A stretch of 64,000 nucleotides of DNA, from assembly GCF_003007715.1 (NCBI RefSeq), contig NZ_PXNO01000007.1, positions 186,001-250,000 of the forward strand. The letters run 5' to 3'. The DNA is from Marinobacter shengliensis. Lineage in GTDB: Bacteria; Pseudomonadota; Gammaproteobacteria; Pseudomonadales; Oleiphilaceae. Made by a program: the position numbers and the translations under genes. Below the pieces are notes generated by a model, which made no database searches, was not told the origin of the DNA, and saw only the letters and a program-made list of their open reading frames with translations. Below, piece after piece: positions 38,412 to 47,148 of this stretch; position 1 is the first letter of the stretch, and the number at the start of each line of letters is the position of its first letter.

Positions 38412-39256
38412 TGGCCGGGGCGTCTCCTCGGGTGCTGGTATTCGATTCCGGGGTTGGCGGGCTCAGCGTGGCTGCCCGAATTCACCAGTCGCTTCCCGGT
38501 GCGGACCTGGTGTATCTGGCGGACAACGCTGGTTTTCCCTACGGCGGTCAGAGCGAACAGGTGGTGATTGAGCGCTGCTGCTCTCTGATCCGGCAAAGTC
38601 TGCAACAGTCGCCTTGTGACATCATCGTGGTGGCCTGCAACACCGCCAGCACGGTGGTGCTTCCGCACCTGCGGGCCATGACGGAGCTGCCGGTTGTGGG
38701 TGTGGTGCCAGCTATCAAGCCCGCCGCCGCCTGCACCGTAAATGGTCGGGTTGGGCTACTGGCAACGCCGGCAACGGTACAGCGACCCTATCTGGACAAG
38801 CTCATTGCCGAGTTTGCCAGTGACTGCGACGTGGTGCGGCTTGGCCACCCTGGGCTCGTGTGCTGGGCAGAGCAGCTGGTGCAAGGCGCAGAACCGCCCC
38901 AGGCAGAACTGGATGCGGCTATGGCGCCACTGCGTGAGGCGGGTGTCGATACCGTAGTGCTCGGCTGTACTCACTATCCGCTGTTGTTACCCTGGCTCCG
39001 GAAAAGCCTGCCGGAGGTCACTGCATGGGTGGATTCCGGTGACGCCATCGCTCGCCGGGTCGCCTTTTTGCTGGGTGAATCCGGGCGTTTGGCGGCAGCG
39101 GAAACCCCCAGAGCGGATACCGGTGGCGTGGTGTCAGAGGCCCGCTTCACCGGGGACGCCCCGCCGGATGTTGCCCTGTTCATGGCCGAAATGGGGATTT
39201 CAGTGGCGCGGGTCTGTGAGCATTGGCCCGGCGCTACAACAGCCGGGTCAGCTTGA
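38408..39256 (+). CDS. murI: Glutamate racemase
   Basis: Makes D-glutamate for peptidoglycan. It has the motifs VFDSGVGGLSV with the catalytic Asp, VVACNTAST with the first catalytic Cys, and VVLGCTHYPLLLP with the second. The length of 282 residues is normal. It overlaps nudC at its 5' end, and its last 23 nt overlap the 3' end of the DUF2156 gene on the other strand. Confidence 0.95.
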   Translation: MMAGASPRVLVFDSGVGGLSVAARIHQSLPGADLVYLADNAGFPYGGQSEQVVIERCCSLIRQSLQQSPCDIIVVACNTASTVVLPHLRAMTELPVVGVVPAIKPAAACTVNGRVGLLATPATVQRPYLDKLIAEFASDCDVVRLGHPGLVCWAEQLVQGAEPPQAELDAAMAPLREAGVDTVVLGCTHYPLLLPWLRKSLPEVTAWVDSGDAIARRVAFLLGESGRLAAAETPRADTGGVVSEARFTGDAPPDVALFMAEMGISVARVCEHWPGATTAGSA

Positions 39257-40241
39257 ACATGGCGAGGAATTCCAGAGCCGGAATAGCGCGTTTATGGCAG
39301 CAGTAGGTTTTGAAGTTGTCACCCCGGAAGCGGGATTTGGTGAACTCCAGGCCTTTGAAGTTGTATAGGAAATTGCCTTTCTCGTAGATGCCGTGCATCA
39401 AACGTTTCAGTAATCGGCTTTCCTGGTGTTCGGTGGCCTGGTCCAGCGATAGCGGAATCAGGCCCAGGTCCAGGAAGGGCACACCTTCGGCCTTGAAGGT
39501 GTCCATGGCGTGGGCCATCAGGGTGTAGAAAATGCCCTGTCGAAAATCGGCGTTGGCGCGGGAGATATTCGGTACGTAACTGATGATCTCGTTGTTGCGG
39601 TAGATCGGATCAAAATAGATGAAGCCCACCGCCTTGCCGTCCTGGTAGGCGTAAAAGTGTCGCTCGTTTTCCCGGTAGTCCATTTCCATGGGGCGAATCA
39701 GGAAGCGGATCTCGTTGCTCTTGCATTTGCGGGTGCGTATCCAGGCCTCGGAGATTTCTCGGGTGTGGTCGTCACTGAACCGCTCCATGACCGTAATGCC
39801 ACTCTTCTCAGCCTGATTCAGTGCAGTGCGCAGAATCTGCTTTTTCTTGCCGGTCAGAGACCAGGACTTGAGATCAATCCGGGATTCGCAGCCAAACTGG
39901 GTGCCATACAGGCCGAAGCGAAGGTGTAGAAAATCCACCACCGATTTCGAAACCTGGATGTAGCAGGCGTTGGGAAAGGTCTGCTGGAACTTCTCCAGCA
40001 TGGCGGGGAAATGCTCGGGTGCGCTCACTGGATCTGACAGGACAAAGGTACCGCCCCATTTGCGCATATAGGCAATGTAGCCCATACCCGGCACATCAAA
40101 ATACTGCATGCCCGGCTGCAGGGTTGAGAACGACTGAGAGTGCTGACCGTATTTCTTGAGGTAGTTGACGCGCTCGGCGAAGCTGAACTGGCCGTCTGCC
40201 AGTTCCCTGATGTTGTCGAGGGCAAGAATCTGATCTGACAT
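39234..40241 (-). CDS. DUF2156 (MprF C-terminal-like) protein
   Basis: A 335-residue soluble protein resembling the DUF2156 domain, the GNAT-like catalytic half of MprF lipid lysyltransferases (GMQYFDVPGMGYIAYMRKWGGTFVLSDPVSAPEHF; GKAVGFIYFDPIYRNNEIISYVPNISRANADFRQGIFYTLMAHAMDTFKAEGVPFLDLGLIPLS in pieces). No TM flippase part is present. The substrate is unknown; transfer of an aminoacyl or acyl group to a lipid is the best guess. GGGAG precedes the ATG. It lies 45 nt downstream of a methyltransferase gene on the same strand, probably one operon. Confidence 0.75.
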   Translation of the reverse strand: MSDQILALDNIRELADGQFSFAERVNYLKKYGQHSQSFSTLQPGMQYFDVPGMGYIAYMRKWGGTFVLSDPVSAPEHFPAMLEKFQQTFPNACYIQVSKSVVDFLHLRFGLYGTQFGCESRIDLKSWSLTGKKKQILRTALNQAEKSGITVMERFSDDHTREISEAWIRTRKCKSNEIRFLIRPMEMDYRENERHFYAYQDGKAVGFIYFDPIYRNNEIISYVPNISRANADFRQGIFYTLMAHAMDTFKAEGVPFLDLGLIPLSLDQATEHQESRLLKRLMHGIYEKGNFLYNFKGLEFTKSRFRGDNFKTYCCHKRAIPALEFLAMFKLTRLL

Positions 40242-40286
40242 GATGAAGCTCCCGGTAACCTGTTGTTATTTTGAGTCGGAAGAGAT

Positions 40287-40940
40287 TCAGGCTTGCTTGC
40301 GGCCAAGAATCGACCAGTAGCAATCCATGTTCAGAAGTTTGAAATGCTTTTTCTCGGTAACCTGAAGGCCCAGGCGCTGCATGTGTTCCGGGTAGTTGTA
40401 GATCTTGTGGAAGGCGTTGTTGGCAAACAGCCAGAAGATGAACACCGCCATGTACCAGTAAAGCTTCTTGAACATGCGGGAGAGGATGTTGCCGGTCGGG
40501 TAGCAGAAGTCACCAACCACCACGCTGGCGTCAGCCTTGCCCAGGCGAATCAGGTGTTCCAGCACTTTCACCATCATGTCTTCGTCAAACACGTTGAGGA
40601 AAAAGTTCGCCACTACCATGTCGTACTGCTCGAACTCGTTCACCTTCATAATGTCGCTGTGAATGCGGCGGATGGTCAGGTTCGGCGCTTCTTTCTGCTG
40701 GGCATCGGCAAACTTGCGGAGCATGGTTTCAGACAAGTCGACCACGGTCACATCGGCGCCCAGTTCGGCGGCGCGGATGGCGTCCCGGCCGTGCCCAACG
40801 CCGGCAAACAGGATGCGGTCACCGGGTTTGACGGTTTCCACGTCGAGCATGGCGGTTTTACAGCGGTGAATGTTCTTGCCGCTGTACAGGTTGCTCAGAA
40901 AGTCATAGACGGGGCCGATGTACTTGTACTTGTCGCGCAT
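40287..40940 (-). CDS. Class I SAM-dependent methyltransferase
   Basis: A 217-residue Rossmann methyltransferase with motif I ILFAGVGHGRDAIRAAELGADVTVVDLSETML, motif II/III DMVVANFFLNVFDE, and a hydrophobic segment (about residues 160-176, LYWYMAVFIFWLFANN) that could anchor it at the membrane. The start MRDKYKYIGPVYDFLSNLYSG resembles UbiE/quinone-type methyltransferases, but the substrate is not known. Together with the DUF2156 gene it suggests a membrane lipid or secondary product modification (inference). Confidence 0.75.
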   Translation of the reverse strand: MRDKYKYIGPVYDFLSNLYSGKNIHRCKTAMLDVETVKPGDRILFAGVGHGRDAIRAAELGADVTVVDLSETMLRKFADAQQKEAPNLTIRRIHSDIMKVNEFEQYDMVVANFFLNVFDEDMMVKVLEHLIRLGKADASVVVGDFCYPTGNILSRMFKKLYWYMAVFIFWLFANNAFHKIYNYPEHMQRLGLQVTEKKHFKLLNMDCYWSILGRKQA

Positions 40941-41000
40941 GATGACTGCTGCCTTCTTCTTGTTCGCTGGTTGAACGTCACCGTTATTGTGATTGTGATT

Positions 41001-41015
41001 CCGACAGCCTGTCGG
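41001..41015. promoter_or_regulatory. Palindrome upstream of the methyltransferase-DUF2156 pair
   Basis: CCGACA-GCC-TGTCGG, a perfect 6-bp inverted repeat about 60 bp before the methyltransferase start, next to a short ATTGTG/GATTGTGATT repeat. It may be an operator. No matching regulator is seen. Confidence 0.3.
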
Positions 41016-41174
41016 ACAGTCCGGTGATCGGTTACTGATAACCTGAGCTTAGAGAAGGGGTGGGTTCAAAGATGTGCAGTACTGCGCAATTCCAGATACA
41101 CAAAGTAACGTATCGAAACACTTTGCAAACCGGGTCAATGTTTTAGTTAGGAGTGTCCTACAATCGAAAACCGG

Positions 41175-43352
41175 TTATCCGGTGTGGGCGAAGGCCAGGC
41201 CATCGCGGGTCAGCAGCCGGTCAATATCGGCCGCTGGTCGGGCGGGGCCGTAGAAGAATCCCTGCACCTGATGGCAGCCCAGGCTTGTCAGGTAGTTGAG
41301 CTGGTCGTCTGTTTCCACGCCCTCTGCGACGATCTCCAGTTTCAGGCCGTGGGCCATGGCAACGATGGCGTTCACTATGCAGGCGCCGTCCTCTCCGCTG
41401 CGAATGGCCCTGACAAAGGATTGATCCACTTTCAGGGTGTGGATGGGCAACCGGTGCAAATAGTTGAGGGAGGAGTAGCCGGTGCCGAAGTCGTCAATGG
41501 CGATGCGTACACCGCAATCCGCCAGTTCTTTCAGTTTCCGTCTGATCTGTTCCAGATCGTTCATGATCACGTTCTCGGTGATCTCGATTTCCAGATTGCC
41601 GGCAGGAAAACGATGGGACTGGACCTGCTCCAGCAATGTCTCGACAAAGCGCGGATGCTCTACCTGGCTGGGTGACAGGTTGACCGCCAGGCGCAGGTTC
41701 GGATGCCCGCTGTTGATCCAGTGTCCTACGTCTCTGCAGGCCTGGTCCAGCACCCGCTCACTGAGCTTGCCGATTAGCCGGGTTTCTTCCGCCAGTGGCA
41801 GGAAGTCGCCCGGATAGATCAGCCCCCGTTCCGGATGTTGCCAGCGCACCAGAGCCTCCAGCCCCACCACCTGGTTGGACTTGGAGCAGACTTGAGGCTG
41901 GTAGAACACCCTGAGTTCGTCCCGCTCCAGGGCCAGCCGTAAATCCCGTTCAAGGCTGAGCCGGTTGGCGGTATTGATGCTCATGCTGTCGGAATAGAAA
42001 CGATAGCCATCTTTACCGCGGGCTTTGACGTGATACATGGCAATATCCGCGTTCTGGATCAGCTGGTCCATGGAGTTTCCAGCATCCGGGAACACTGCGA
42101 TGCCAATACTGACCCCCACAAAGACTTCATGGTTACCCAGCTGGAAAGGATCTTTCAGGGTCTGTATCAGTTTTCTGGCAATGCCCCGGGCGTCTTCCGG
42201 GCTGTTTACCGAGGGCAGCAGCAGGGTGAATTCGTCACCGCCGAAGCGCGACAGGGTGTCGCCACGCCGCAGGCACTTCTCCAGCCTGTGGGTGACGGCC
42301 TGCAGCAGGCGGTCACCCATGGCGTGGCCCAGGGTGTCGTTGACCACTTTGAACCGATCCAGATCCAGGAACATAACCGCCAGTTTTTGCTTGGCCCGCC
42401 GAGCCTGGGTGATGGCCAGCTCCAGGCGATCTTTGAACAGGGCCCGGTTGGGCAGTCGGGTGAGCAGGTCGTGGTAGGCCTGGAAGTTGATGAACGCTTC
42501 CGCCTCCTTGCGTTCAGTGACATCCCGGGCGATGCCGTAATAACGGGCCGGCTGGGCTGTCGAGCCGCCACGGGTGTCGCCGGTCTGGGGCCAGGTTTGC
42601 GGGTCTACCGGGAAGGCAGTGATTTCGAAATGCCGGGTTGCCTTGCTGCTGCCGCGGGTTTTAAGCCGCACTTCCAGCGTTCTGGGGTTATCCACCGAGA
42701 TGTCCGGCCCCTGAAGGGCGTAGGTGCCCCTGGCCACGTCCCGGTCGTCCAGAATGTGCCCGAAATGACGACCGCAGAGCTCCGAAGGCTGATAGCCCAG
42801 CAGGCTTTCCACCTTGTTGTTGATGAAACAGATATGACCGGTTTTATCGAGCATGAATACGATATCCGGTGAGCTGTTGACGATGTAGCGGTGCAGGGCT
42901 TCGGATTTTTCCAGCCGGGTCTGGATCATTTCGTGGGCTTTGATCAGAGACTGTTTGCCCAGTACGCCCTCAACCGTGGTCAGCAGTTCCTCGGGATCAA
43001 ACGGCTTGCGTATGTAGTCCAGGGCTCCCCGGCGCAATGCCCGGCTGACGGTACCGAAAGATCCTTCGCCGCTGACCACAACCACACCGCAATCCGGCTG
43101 GTGGCTGGCTATGCGCTCCATCACCGCAAAACCATCGGTGTCGGGCATGTTGAGGTCGAGCAGTGCCAGGTCAAAGGCCTTGCTGGCCAGTTGTTCACAA
43201 GCCTGTTTTCCGCCATTGGCTTCGGTTACCTCGAAACCTCGGCCTCTCAGTAATTTGGCCAGGCTGGCCAGGAGGCGTGGTTCGTCATCGGCTATCAGAA
43301 TCCTGGCCGGTTCGGACCCATGGAAGGGCTGCTTGCTCTGCTCTAATGCCAT
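41175..43352 (-). CDS. Response regulator with REC-PAS-GGDEF-EAL
   Basis: A 725-residue cytoplasmic protein: receiver (residues 18-130, phospho-Asp66 in LLDLNMPDTDG), PAS (about 155-280), GGDEF (SRFGGDEFTLLLP) and an EAL domain with canonical signatures (GLEALVRW, NLSPSQ, EITENV, DDFGTGYSSL, AEGVET). Both catalytic domains look intact, so it may make or degrade c-di-GMP depending on phosphorylation. It starts 21 nt after an HDOD-histidine kinase on the same strand, which is probably its cognate kinase (inference). Confidence 0.9.
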   Translation of the reverse strand: MALEQSKQPFHGSEPARILIADDEPRLLASLAKLLRGRGFEVTEANGGKQACEQLASKAFDLALLDLNMPDTDGFAVMERIASHQPDCGVVVVSGEGSFGTVSRALRRGALDYIRKPFDPEELLTTVEGVLGKQSLIKAHEMIQTRLEKSEALHRYIVNSSPDIVFMLDKTGHICFINNKVESLLGYQPSELCGRHFGHILDDRDVARGTYALQGPDISVDNPRTLEVRLKTRGSSKATRHFEITAFPVDPQTWPQTGDTRGGSTAQPARYYGIARDVTERKEAEAFINFQAYHDLLTRLPNRALFKDRLELAITQARRAKQKLAVMFLDLDRFKVVNDTLGHAMGDRLLQAVTHRLEKCLRRGDTLSRFGGDEFTLLLPSVNSPEDARGIARKLIQTLKDPFQLGNHEVFVGVSIGIAVFPDAGNSMDQLIQNADIAMYHVKARGKDGYRFYSDSMSINTANRLSLERDLRLALERDELRVFYQPQVCSKSNQVVGLEALVRWQHPERGLIYPGDFLPLAEETRLIGKLSERVLDQACRDVGHWINSGHPNLRLAVNLSPSQVEHPRFVETLLEQVQSHRFPAGNLEIEITENVIMNDLEQIRRKLKELADCGVRIAIDDFGTGYSSLNYLHRLPIHTLKVDQSFVRAIRSGEDGACIVNAIVAMAHGLKLEIVAEGVETDDQLNYLTSLGCHQVQGFFYGPARPAADIDRLLTRDGLAFAHTG

Positions 43353-43373
43353 TGGTCTGCTTCCGCTAATTCG

Positions 43374-45350
43374 TCAGTCGGTACCATGCTTGTAGTGGCC
43401 TGCCGCCGGGAGCAGAATCCGGAAGGTAGTGCCTTCCTGCCCCGTGTGACAAGCGATGATGCCCTCCATGTCATCAATCAGCTGCTTGACAATGCTCAGG
43501 CCAAGGCCGCTGTGGCCCTGGCCCTTCAAACTGTTTACCGGTGCAAACAGGTTGCGCCTGACGGCCTCGGGAATGCCGGGGCCATTATCGGTAATTTGCA
43601 ATTCAACCCAGCGGCGCTGGTTCTGGAATATTGGTGCTGCTGTACTCAAGGAAATCTCGCCACTGCCGGGCTCCAGGCTCTCAACGGCGTTGCGGATCAG
43701 ATTGATGATGATCTGCCGGACGGCAGAGGCGCTGCCCTGCACCTGGGTGTCCTCACGGCACGGCCTCAGTTTGAGGGTGCGGTCGTTGCCGTTGAACAGG
43801 CTGTCCTGAAGGATGCGGGCAAGGCTTTCAAGCTCCCGGTTCAGGTCTGTACCGCTGGTAGTGCCGGGCGCATCGCCGGTGCTGATTTGCAGCAACAGAT
43901 AGCCTGCCCGATCCAGTTCCTCCTGAATTATGTCGAGTTCTTCCTGGACGGTCTCATCATGCATCCGGGCACGAAGCTGGAAAATGTACTGTTTGATGAT
44001 GGTCAGGGGGTTACTGACTTCATGTACCTGGCGACGTATCCGGTCGTGGGCGATCTGGCTGTCGACGCCTGGCCCTTCGGTTGTCTGACCTTCAATCAGC
44101 TGCGTAAGCTCGTGGATGAACAGCCGAACCAGCTGGGTAGTGACCTCCATTGATTCGGAGTCGGTGCCCAGGGCAAAGATCCCGTGTTTTTGCCCACCCT
44201 GCTGAACAGGAATCGCCAGGAGAGACGGCGTTCTCAGAATGGCCAGCAGTTGCCGGTCAAGTACGCTGGGCTCACGTTCGTTCAGGCTGACCAGAGTGCC
44301 GCCGTTCCACGCATCGGTCAGGACGCTGCCGCCAGGCTGGGGCGACAGGCGCAGGTCCGGAAGGTTGGTGCCGGTACCGGAAAGCAGCCTGAGCTCCTCT
44401 GCCTCGGGGCCAAAGCACAGGGCCGGCAGTCCGGTCAGGACGCCCAGACTGCTGACGGTACTGGCGATCAGATCGCACGGGGTCGTGCTGTCTGTGGCTC
44501 GCAGCTCAAGGGTTTTGCTGGCGATCGCCTGGTGTATCAGGGTTTGCCTGAGCTGCCGGGCGCCTTCCTCACTCTGGTAGGCGGTGTCCAGAGGAATTCC
44601 GAAGGAGGCCGCCATGGTGGCTACTTCTTCGTTGATTCTGTCGCAGATTTCCCGTGTCAGGTCTTCCTGCAACCCAAAGATCGTTCCTGCAGCAGCAATG
44701 CCCGCTGAGTCTGAGAGGGCAAGCCGGGTCGACAGGCTGATCAGTTTCACCAGGTGGCTGGCGTCCCGGAGCTGGGTTGGTAGCGACTGCTGATATCGCA
44801 TGGCGTCTGCCGCCAACGGTCCTAACCCCCATACGGTTACAAAATGGGCGGCAATCTCATTCTGGTGGTTGAGGATGTCCTGTTTGCGTTCCTGGGGCTG
44901 GGTCTTGATGGCGATCAGTTCACCAATGTTGTGAACCATGCCAAGCAGGAACGCTTCTTCAGGGCTTGGGTAGCGTGTCAGTGTGGCCAGGGCCCGGGCG
45001 GTCAGGGCTGTGGTCAGAGAGTGGCGCCAGAAATCCCTCAGTTGCTGCCACTCGTCGCCGCCGAGTTCAAATAGCAATTGTCGCAATGCCGATGTCAGCA
45101 GCAGGGTCTGGAAGCGGCGGGTGCCCAGGCGAAGCAGTGCCTGCTCAACGGAGCGGATGGGAGGATTACTTCTGTACAGCGCGGAGTTGGCCAATGACAG
45201 AAGTCGGGCGACGAGTGCGGTGTCCGTGGCGACAATCTGACTGATCTCGCGGTAACTGTCTCCGGCATGACATGCTTTCAGCGCCCGCAGGGTTACCTCC
45301 GGCAGGCTCGGTAGTTGAAGATCAGCTGCAATATCCATCGCATTAGTCAT
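43374..45350 (-). CDS. HDOD-GAF-like histidine kinase
   Basis: A 658-residue protein. HDOD domain at residues 10-210 (LPSLPEVTLRALKACHAGDS, IVATDTALVARLLSLANSALY), a GAF-like sensor region (about 290-410), a HisKA-like helix with His443 (VHEVSNPLTIIKQY) and HATPase (NLIRNAVESLEPGSG, DNGPGIPEAV, GHSGLGLSIV). No TM helices. The ATG at 45350 has AAGGG six bases upstream, and a longer start at 45380 lacks one. It is cotranscribed with the REC-GGDEF-EAL gene. An HDOD input on a kinase is uncommon. Confidence 0.85.
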   Translation of the reverse strand: MTNAMDIAADLQLPSLPEVTLRALKACHAGDSYREISQIVATDTALVARLLSLANSALYRSNPPIRSVEQALLRLGTRRFQTLLLTSALRQLLFELGGDEWQQLRDFWRHSLTTALTARALATLTRYPSPEEAFLLGMVHNIGELIAIKTQPQERKQDILNHQNEIAAHFVTVWGLGPLAADAMRYQQSLPTQLRDASHLVKLISLSTRLALSDSAGIAAAGTIFGLQEDLTREICDRINEEVATMAASFGIPLDTAYQSEEGARQLRQTLIHQAIASKTLELRATDSTTPCDLIASTVSSLGVLTGLPALCFGPEAEELRLLSGTGTNLPDLRLSPQPGGSVLTDAWNGGTLVSLNEREPSVLDRQLLAILRTPSLLAIPVQQGGQKHGIFALGTDSESMEVTTQLVRLFIHELTQLIEGQTTEGPGVDSQIAHDRIRRQVHEVSNPLTIIKQYIFQLRARMHDETVQEELDIIQEELDRAGYLLLQISTGDAPGTTSGTDLNRELESLARILQDSLFNGNDRTLKLRPCREDTQVQGSASAVRQIIINLIRNAVESLEPGSGEISLSTAAPIFQNQRRWVELQITDNGPGIPEAVRRNLFAPVNSLKGQGHSGLGLSIVKQLIDDMEGIIACHTGQEGTTFRILLPAAGHYKHGTD

Positions 45351-45577
45351 CGCGCGCCCTTTGTCCTTGCTCCGCGTCATTATGTTTGCGGGGCAAGGTT
45401 CCCTGTTCTGTATCAGAGTTTTATGACAGGGTGTTCATTCTTCTTATAAGTCAGTGAGCTTAGACAATAATCCACCCGTGTTAAACCTTTATTGCTGATT
45501 TTTTAAGCAGGGTATTTCAAGTCTGTGATATGTGTACCCTTTTTACAGGTTAAAATGTCGCTTATAGTGACAAGCCT

Positions 45578-46894
45578 ATGGATTCGTCTGTTTTCGGTTG
45601 CTCAAGCTACGAGGGAAGGCAAAAGTTGCGCCAACCAAGAACCATCGCGGTAACAGGCGGTAAAGGTGGAGTGGGAAAGACCACCGTTGCCGTCAATCTG
45701 GCGCTTGCCCTGGCCAAAGCCGGGCAGAAAGTGCTGTTGCTGGACGCGGACACAGACCTTGCCAACGTGAGTCTTTTGGTGGGGCTTTATCCGGAACGCA
45801 CGCTTGCCGATGTGATCGCCGGCCAGTGTGGTCTGGCTGATGCCATTCTGCAAACCCACTATGGGCTGGACATTGTTCCAGGTGCCTCCGGGGTTCAGTC
45901 GTGTATGGAGATGACCCGCGAAGACAGCCTGAAGCTCCTGAAGTCGCTGCATGAGCTGGAGCATTGTTACGATTATGTGATTATTGACACGGCATCAGGG
46001 CTGCAGACTGTAGGTCTTCATATGATCGCAGCGGCAGAGTTGGCCTGTGTGGTTGTAACCCCGGACCCAGCCTCACTCACCGATGCTTTCTCCCTAATGA
46101 AAGTTCTCAAGCGCCGAGGTTACAGGCGCAAGCCGTCCGTGATCGTCAACATGGCACAAGGCGCCAGCCAGGCACGATCGGTGTTCCAGCGTCTGAACGG
46201 TGCCTGCCAGCGGCATCTGCAGTGGACATTGCATTACCTGGGGGCACTTTGGCGGGATGAAACGCTTCGGCAGTCCGTGCTCATTCAACACCCGGTGACC
46301 CTGCTGCCCACCTCTGACCCCTCCTGCCGGCAGTTTCACACCCTGGCGGAAATGCTCAATGTTCACCTGGCGGCACTGCCTCGGCGCAAAGCCGGTATAG
46401 CGGCTTACTGGCATCAGGCCGCGCGCCGGCAAGCCGGGCAGGCTGAAGCCGCCATTCCCGGCGGTGAATCCGTTGGCGAGCAATGTCGGGCCCTGGTCCG
46501 GCAGTTGGAAAAATTGCTGGCAGCAAAGCCGGACGATGCCATGCTCCGGTATGACGCATTTACCCGCCTTTTTGCACTGTTGGGGCGCAACCCTGATGCC
46601 GATACCGTGGAGATCGTACAAACCGGGTTGGCATCAATGAAATGGGAGCATCTGCGCCAGGTAGACCGGGATAGGCTGGCGGCCCACCTGCGGCACCTGG
46701 CCGATGATCTGGCGTCACCCTCGGCTAAGCCGGAGCCTGCTGTATTGCCTCAAGGGGTGGAGGGACCACTGTACGATCGAGTCAGTTTTGGCGAGCAGGA
46801 TCAATTACTTCGGGTGCTGCGAGAGAAACCATCGGATGTTTCCCTGGATGACATCTTGCGCTCACTGGCAGGCAGAGATCCCACCCGGTCATGA
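45578..46894 (+). CDS. MinD/FlhG-like ATPase with C-terminal extension
   Basis: A ParA/MinD-family protein with deviant Walker A (GGKGGVGKTT), the DADTDLANVSLLVGLYP switch and the YVIIDTASGL motif, about 260 residues long. A further ~160-residue helical C-terminus has no recognised domain. It resembles FlhG/YlxH flagellar-number regulators more than ParA, but no flagellar, partition or minCE genes are nearby. The ATG at 45578 lacks a ribosome site, while a TTG at 45626 follows GGGAAGG at six bases and fits the family start (422 residues). It is divergent from the HDOD kinase. Confidence 0.8.
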   Translation: MDSSVFGCSSYEGRQKLRQPRTIAVTGGKGGVGKTTVAVNLALALAKAGQKVLLLDADTDLANVSLLVGLYPERTLADVIAGQCGLADAILQTHYGLDIVPGASGVQSCMEMTREDSLKLLKSLHELEHCYDYVIIDTASGLQTVGLHMIAAAELACVVVTPDPASLTDAFSLMKVLKRRGYRRKPSVIVNMAQGASQARSVFQRLNGACQRHLQWTLHYLGALWRDETLRQSVLIQHPVTLLPTSDPSCRQFHTLAEMLNVHLAALPRRKAGIAAYWHQAARRQAGQAEAAIPGGESVGEQCRALVRQLEKLLAAKPDDAMLRYDAFTRLFALLGRNPDADTVEIVQTGLASMKWEHLRQVDRDRLAAHLRHLADDLASPSAKPEPAVLPQGVEGPLYDRVSFGEQDQLLRVLREKPSDVSLDDILRSLAGRDPTRS

Positions 46895-46910
46895 ACGAGC
46901 CAAGAGTATG

Positions 46911-46934
46911 TGCCCAGTTGCTGGTCATTTTTTT
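46911..46934 (+). terminator. Weak terminator after the MinD-like gene
   Basis: A short stem (ccag-ttg-ctgg, extended by two pairs beyond a mismatch) is followed by seven T, about 17 nt past the stop codon. Confidence 0.35.
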
Positions 46935-46996
46935 AGGGATTTATGTGTCGTAATTTTGCAGTCTGTCACCGCCCTGTAACGGTCACTGTGCAAGAA

Positions 46997-47025
46997 TTGA
47001 CCGAAATCGTGGCCCGCATTATGCA
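46997..47025 (+). promoter_or_regulatory. Candidate promoter of the acyl-CoA reductase gene
   Basis: TTGACC (46997-47002), 17 bp, TATGCA (47020-47025), about 124 bp before the start codon. The -35 is good and the -10 weak. Two direct CGGATGCA repeats (47041 and 47052) lie just downstream, 11 bp apart. Confidence 0.3.
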
Positions 47026-47148
47026 GGCAGCTCTGACAGGCGGATGCAAAACGGATGCATACATGTCGGGGCAAAGGAAACCGGCCCCCCGCGACTTTTG
47101 ACCGGCGTTGATCGCTGGTGACATCGATCTCAGAGAAGGAGTTCTACC

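Noticed and set aside
41169..41184. Hairpin accgg-ataa-ccggt at the end of the REC-GGDEF-EAL gene as a terminator
   Set aside because: Only a 5-bp stem overlapping the stop codon with a short TTT tract; too weak to claim.
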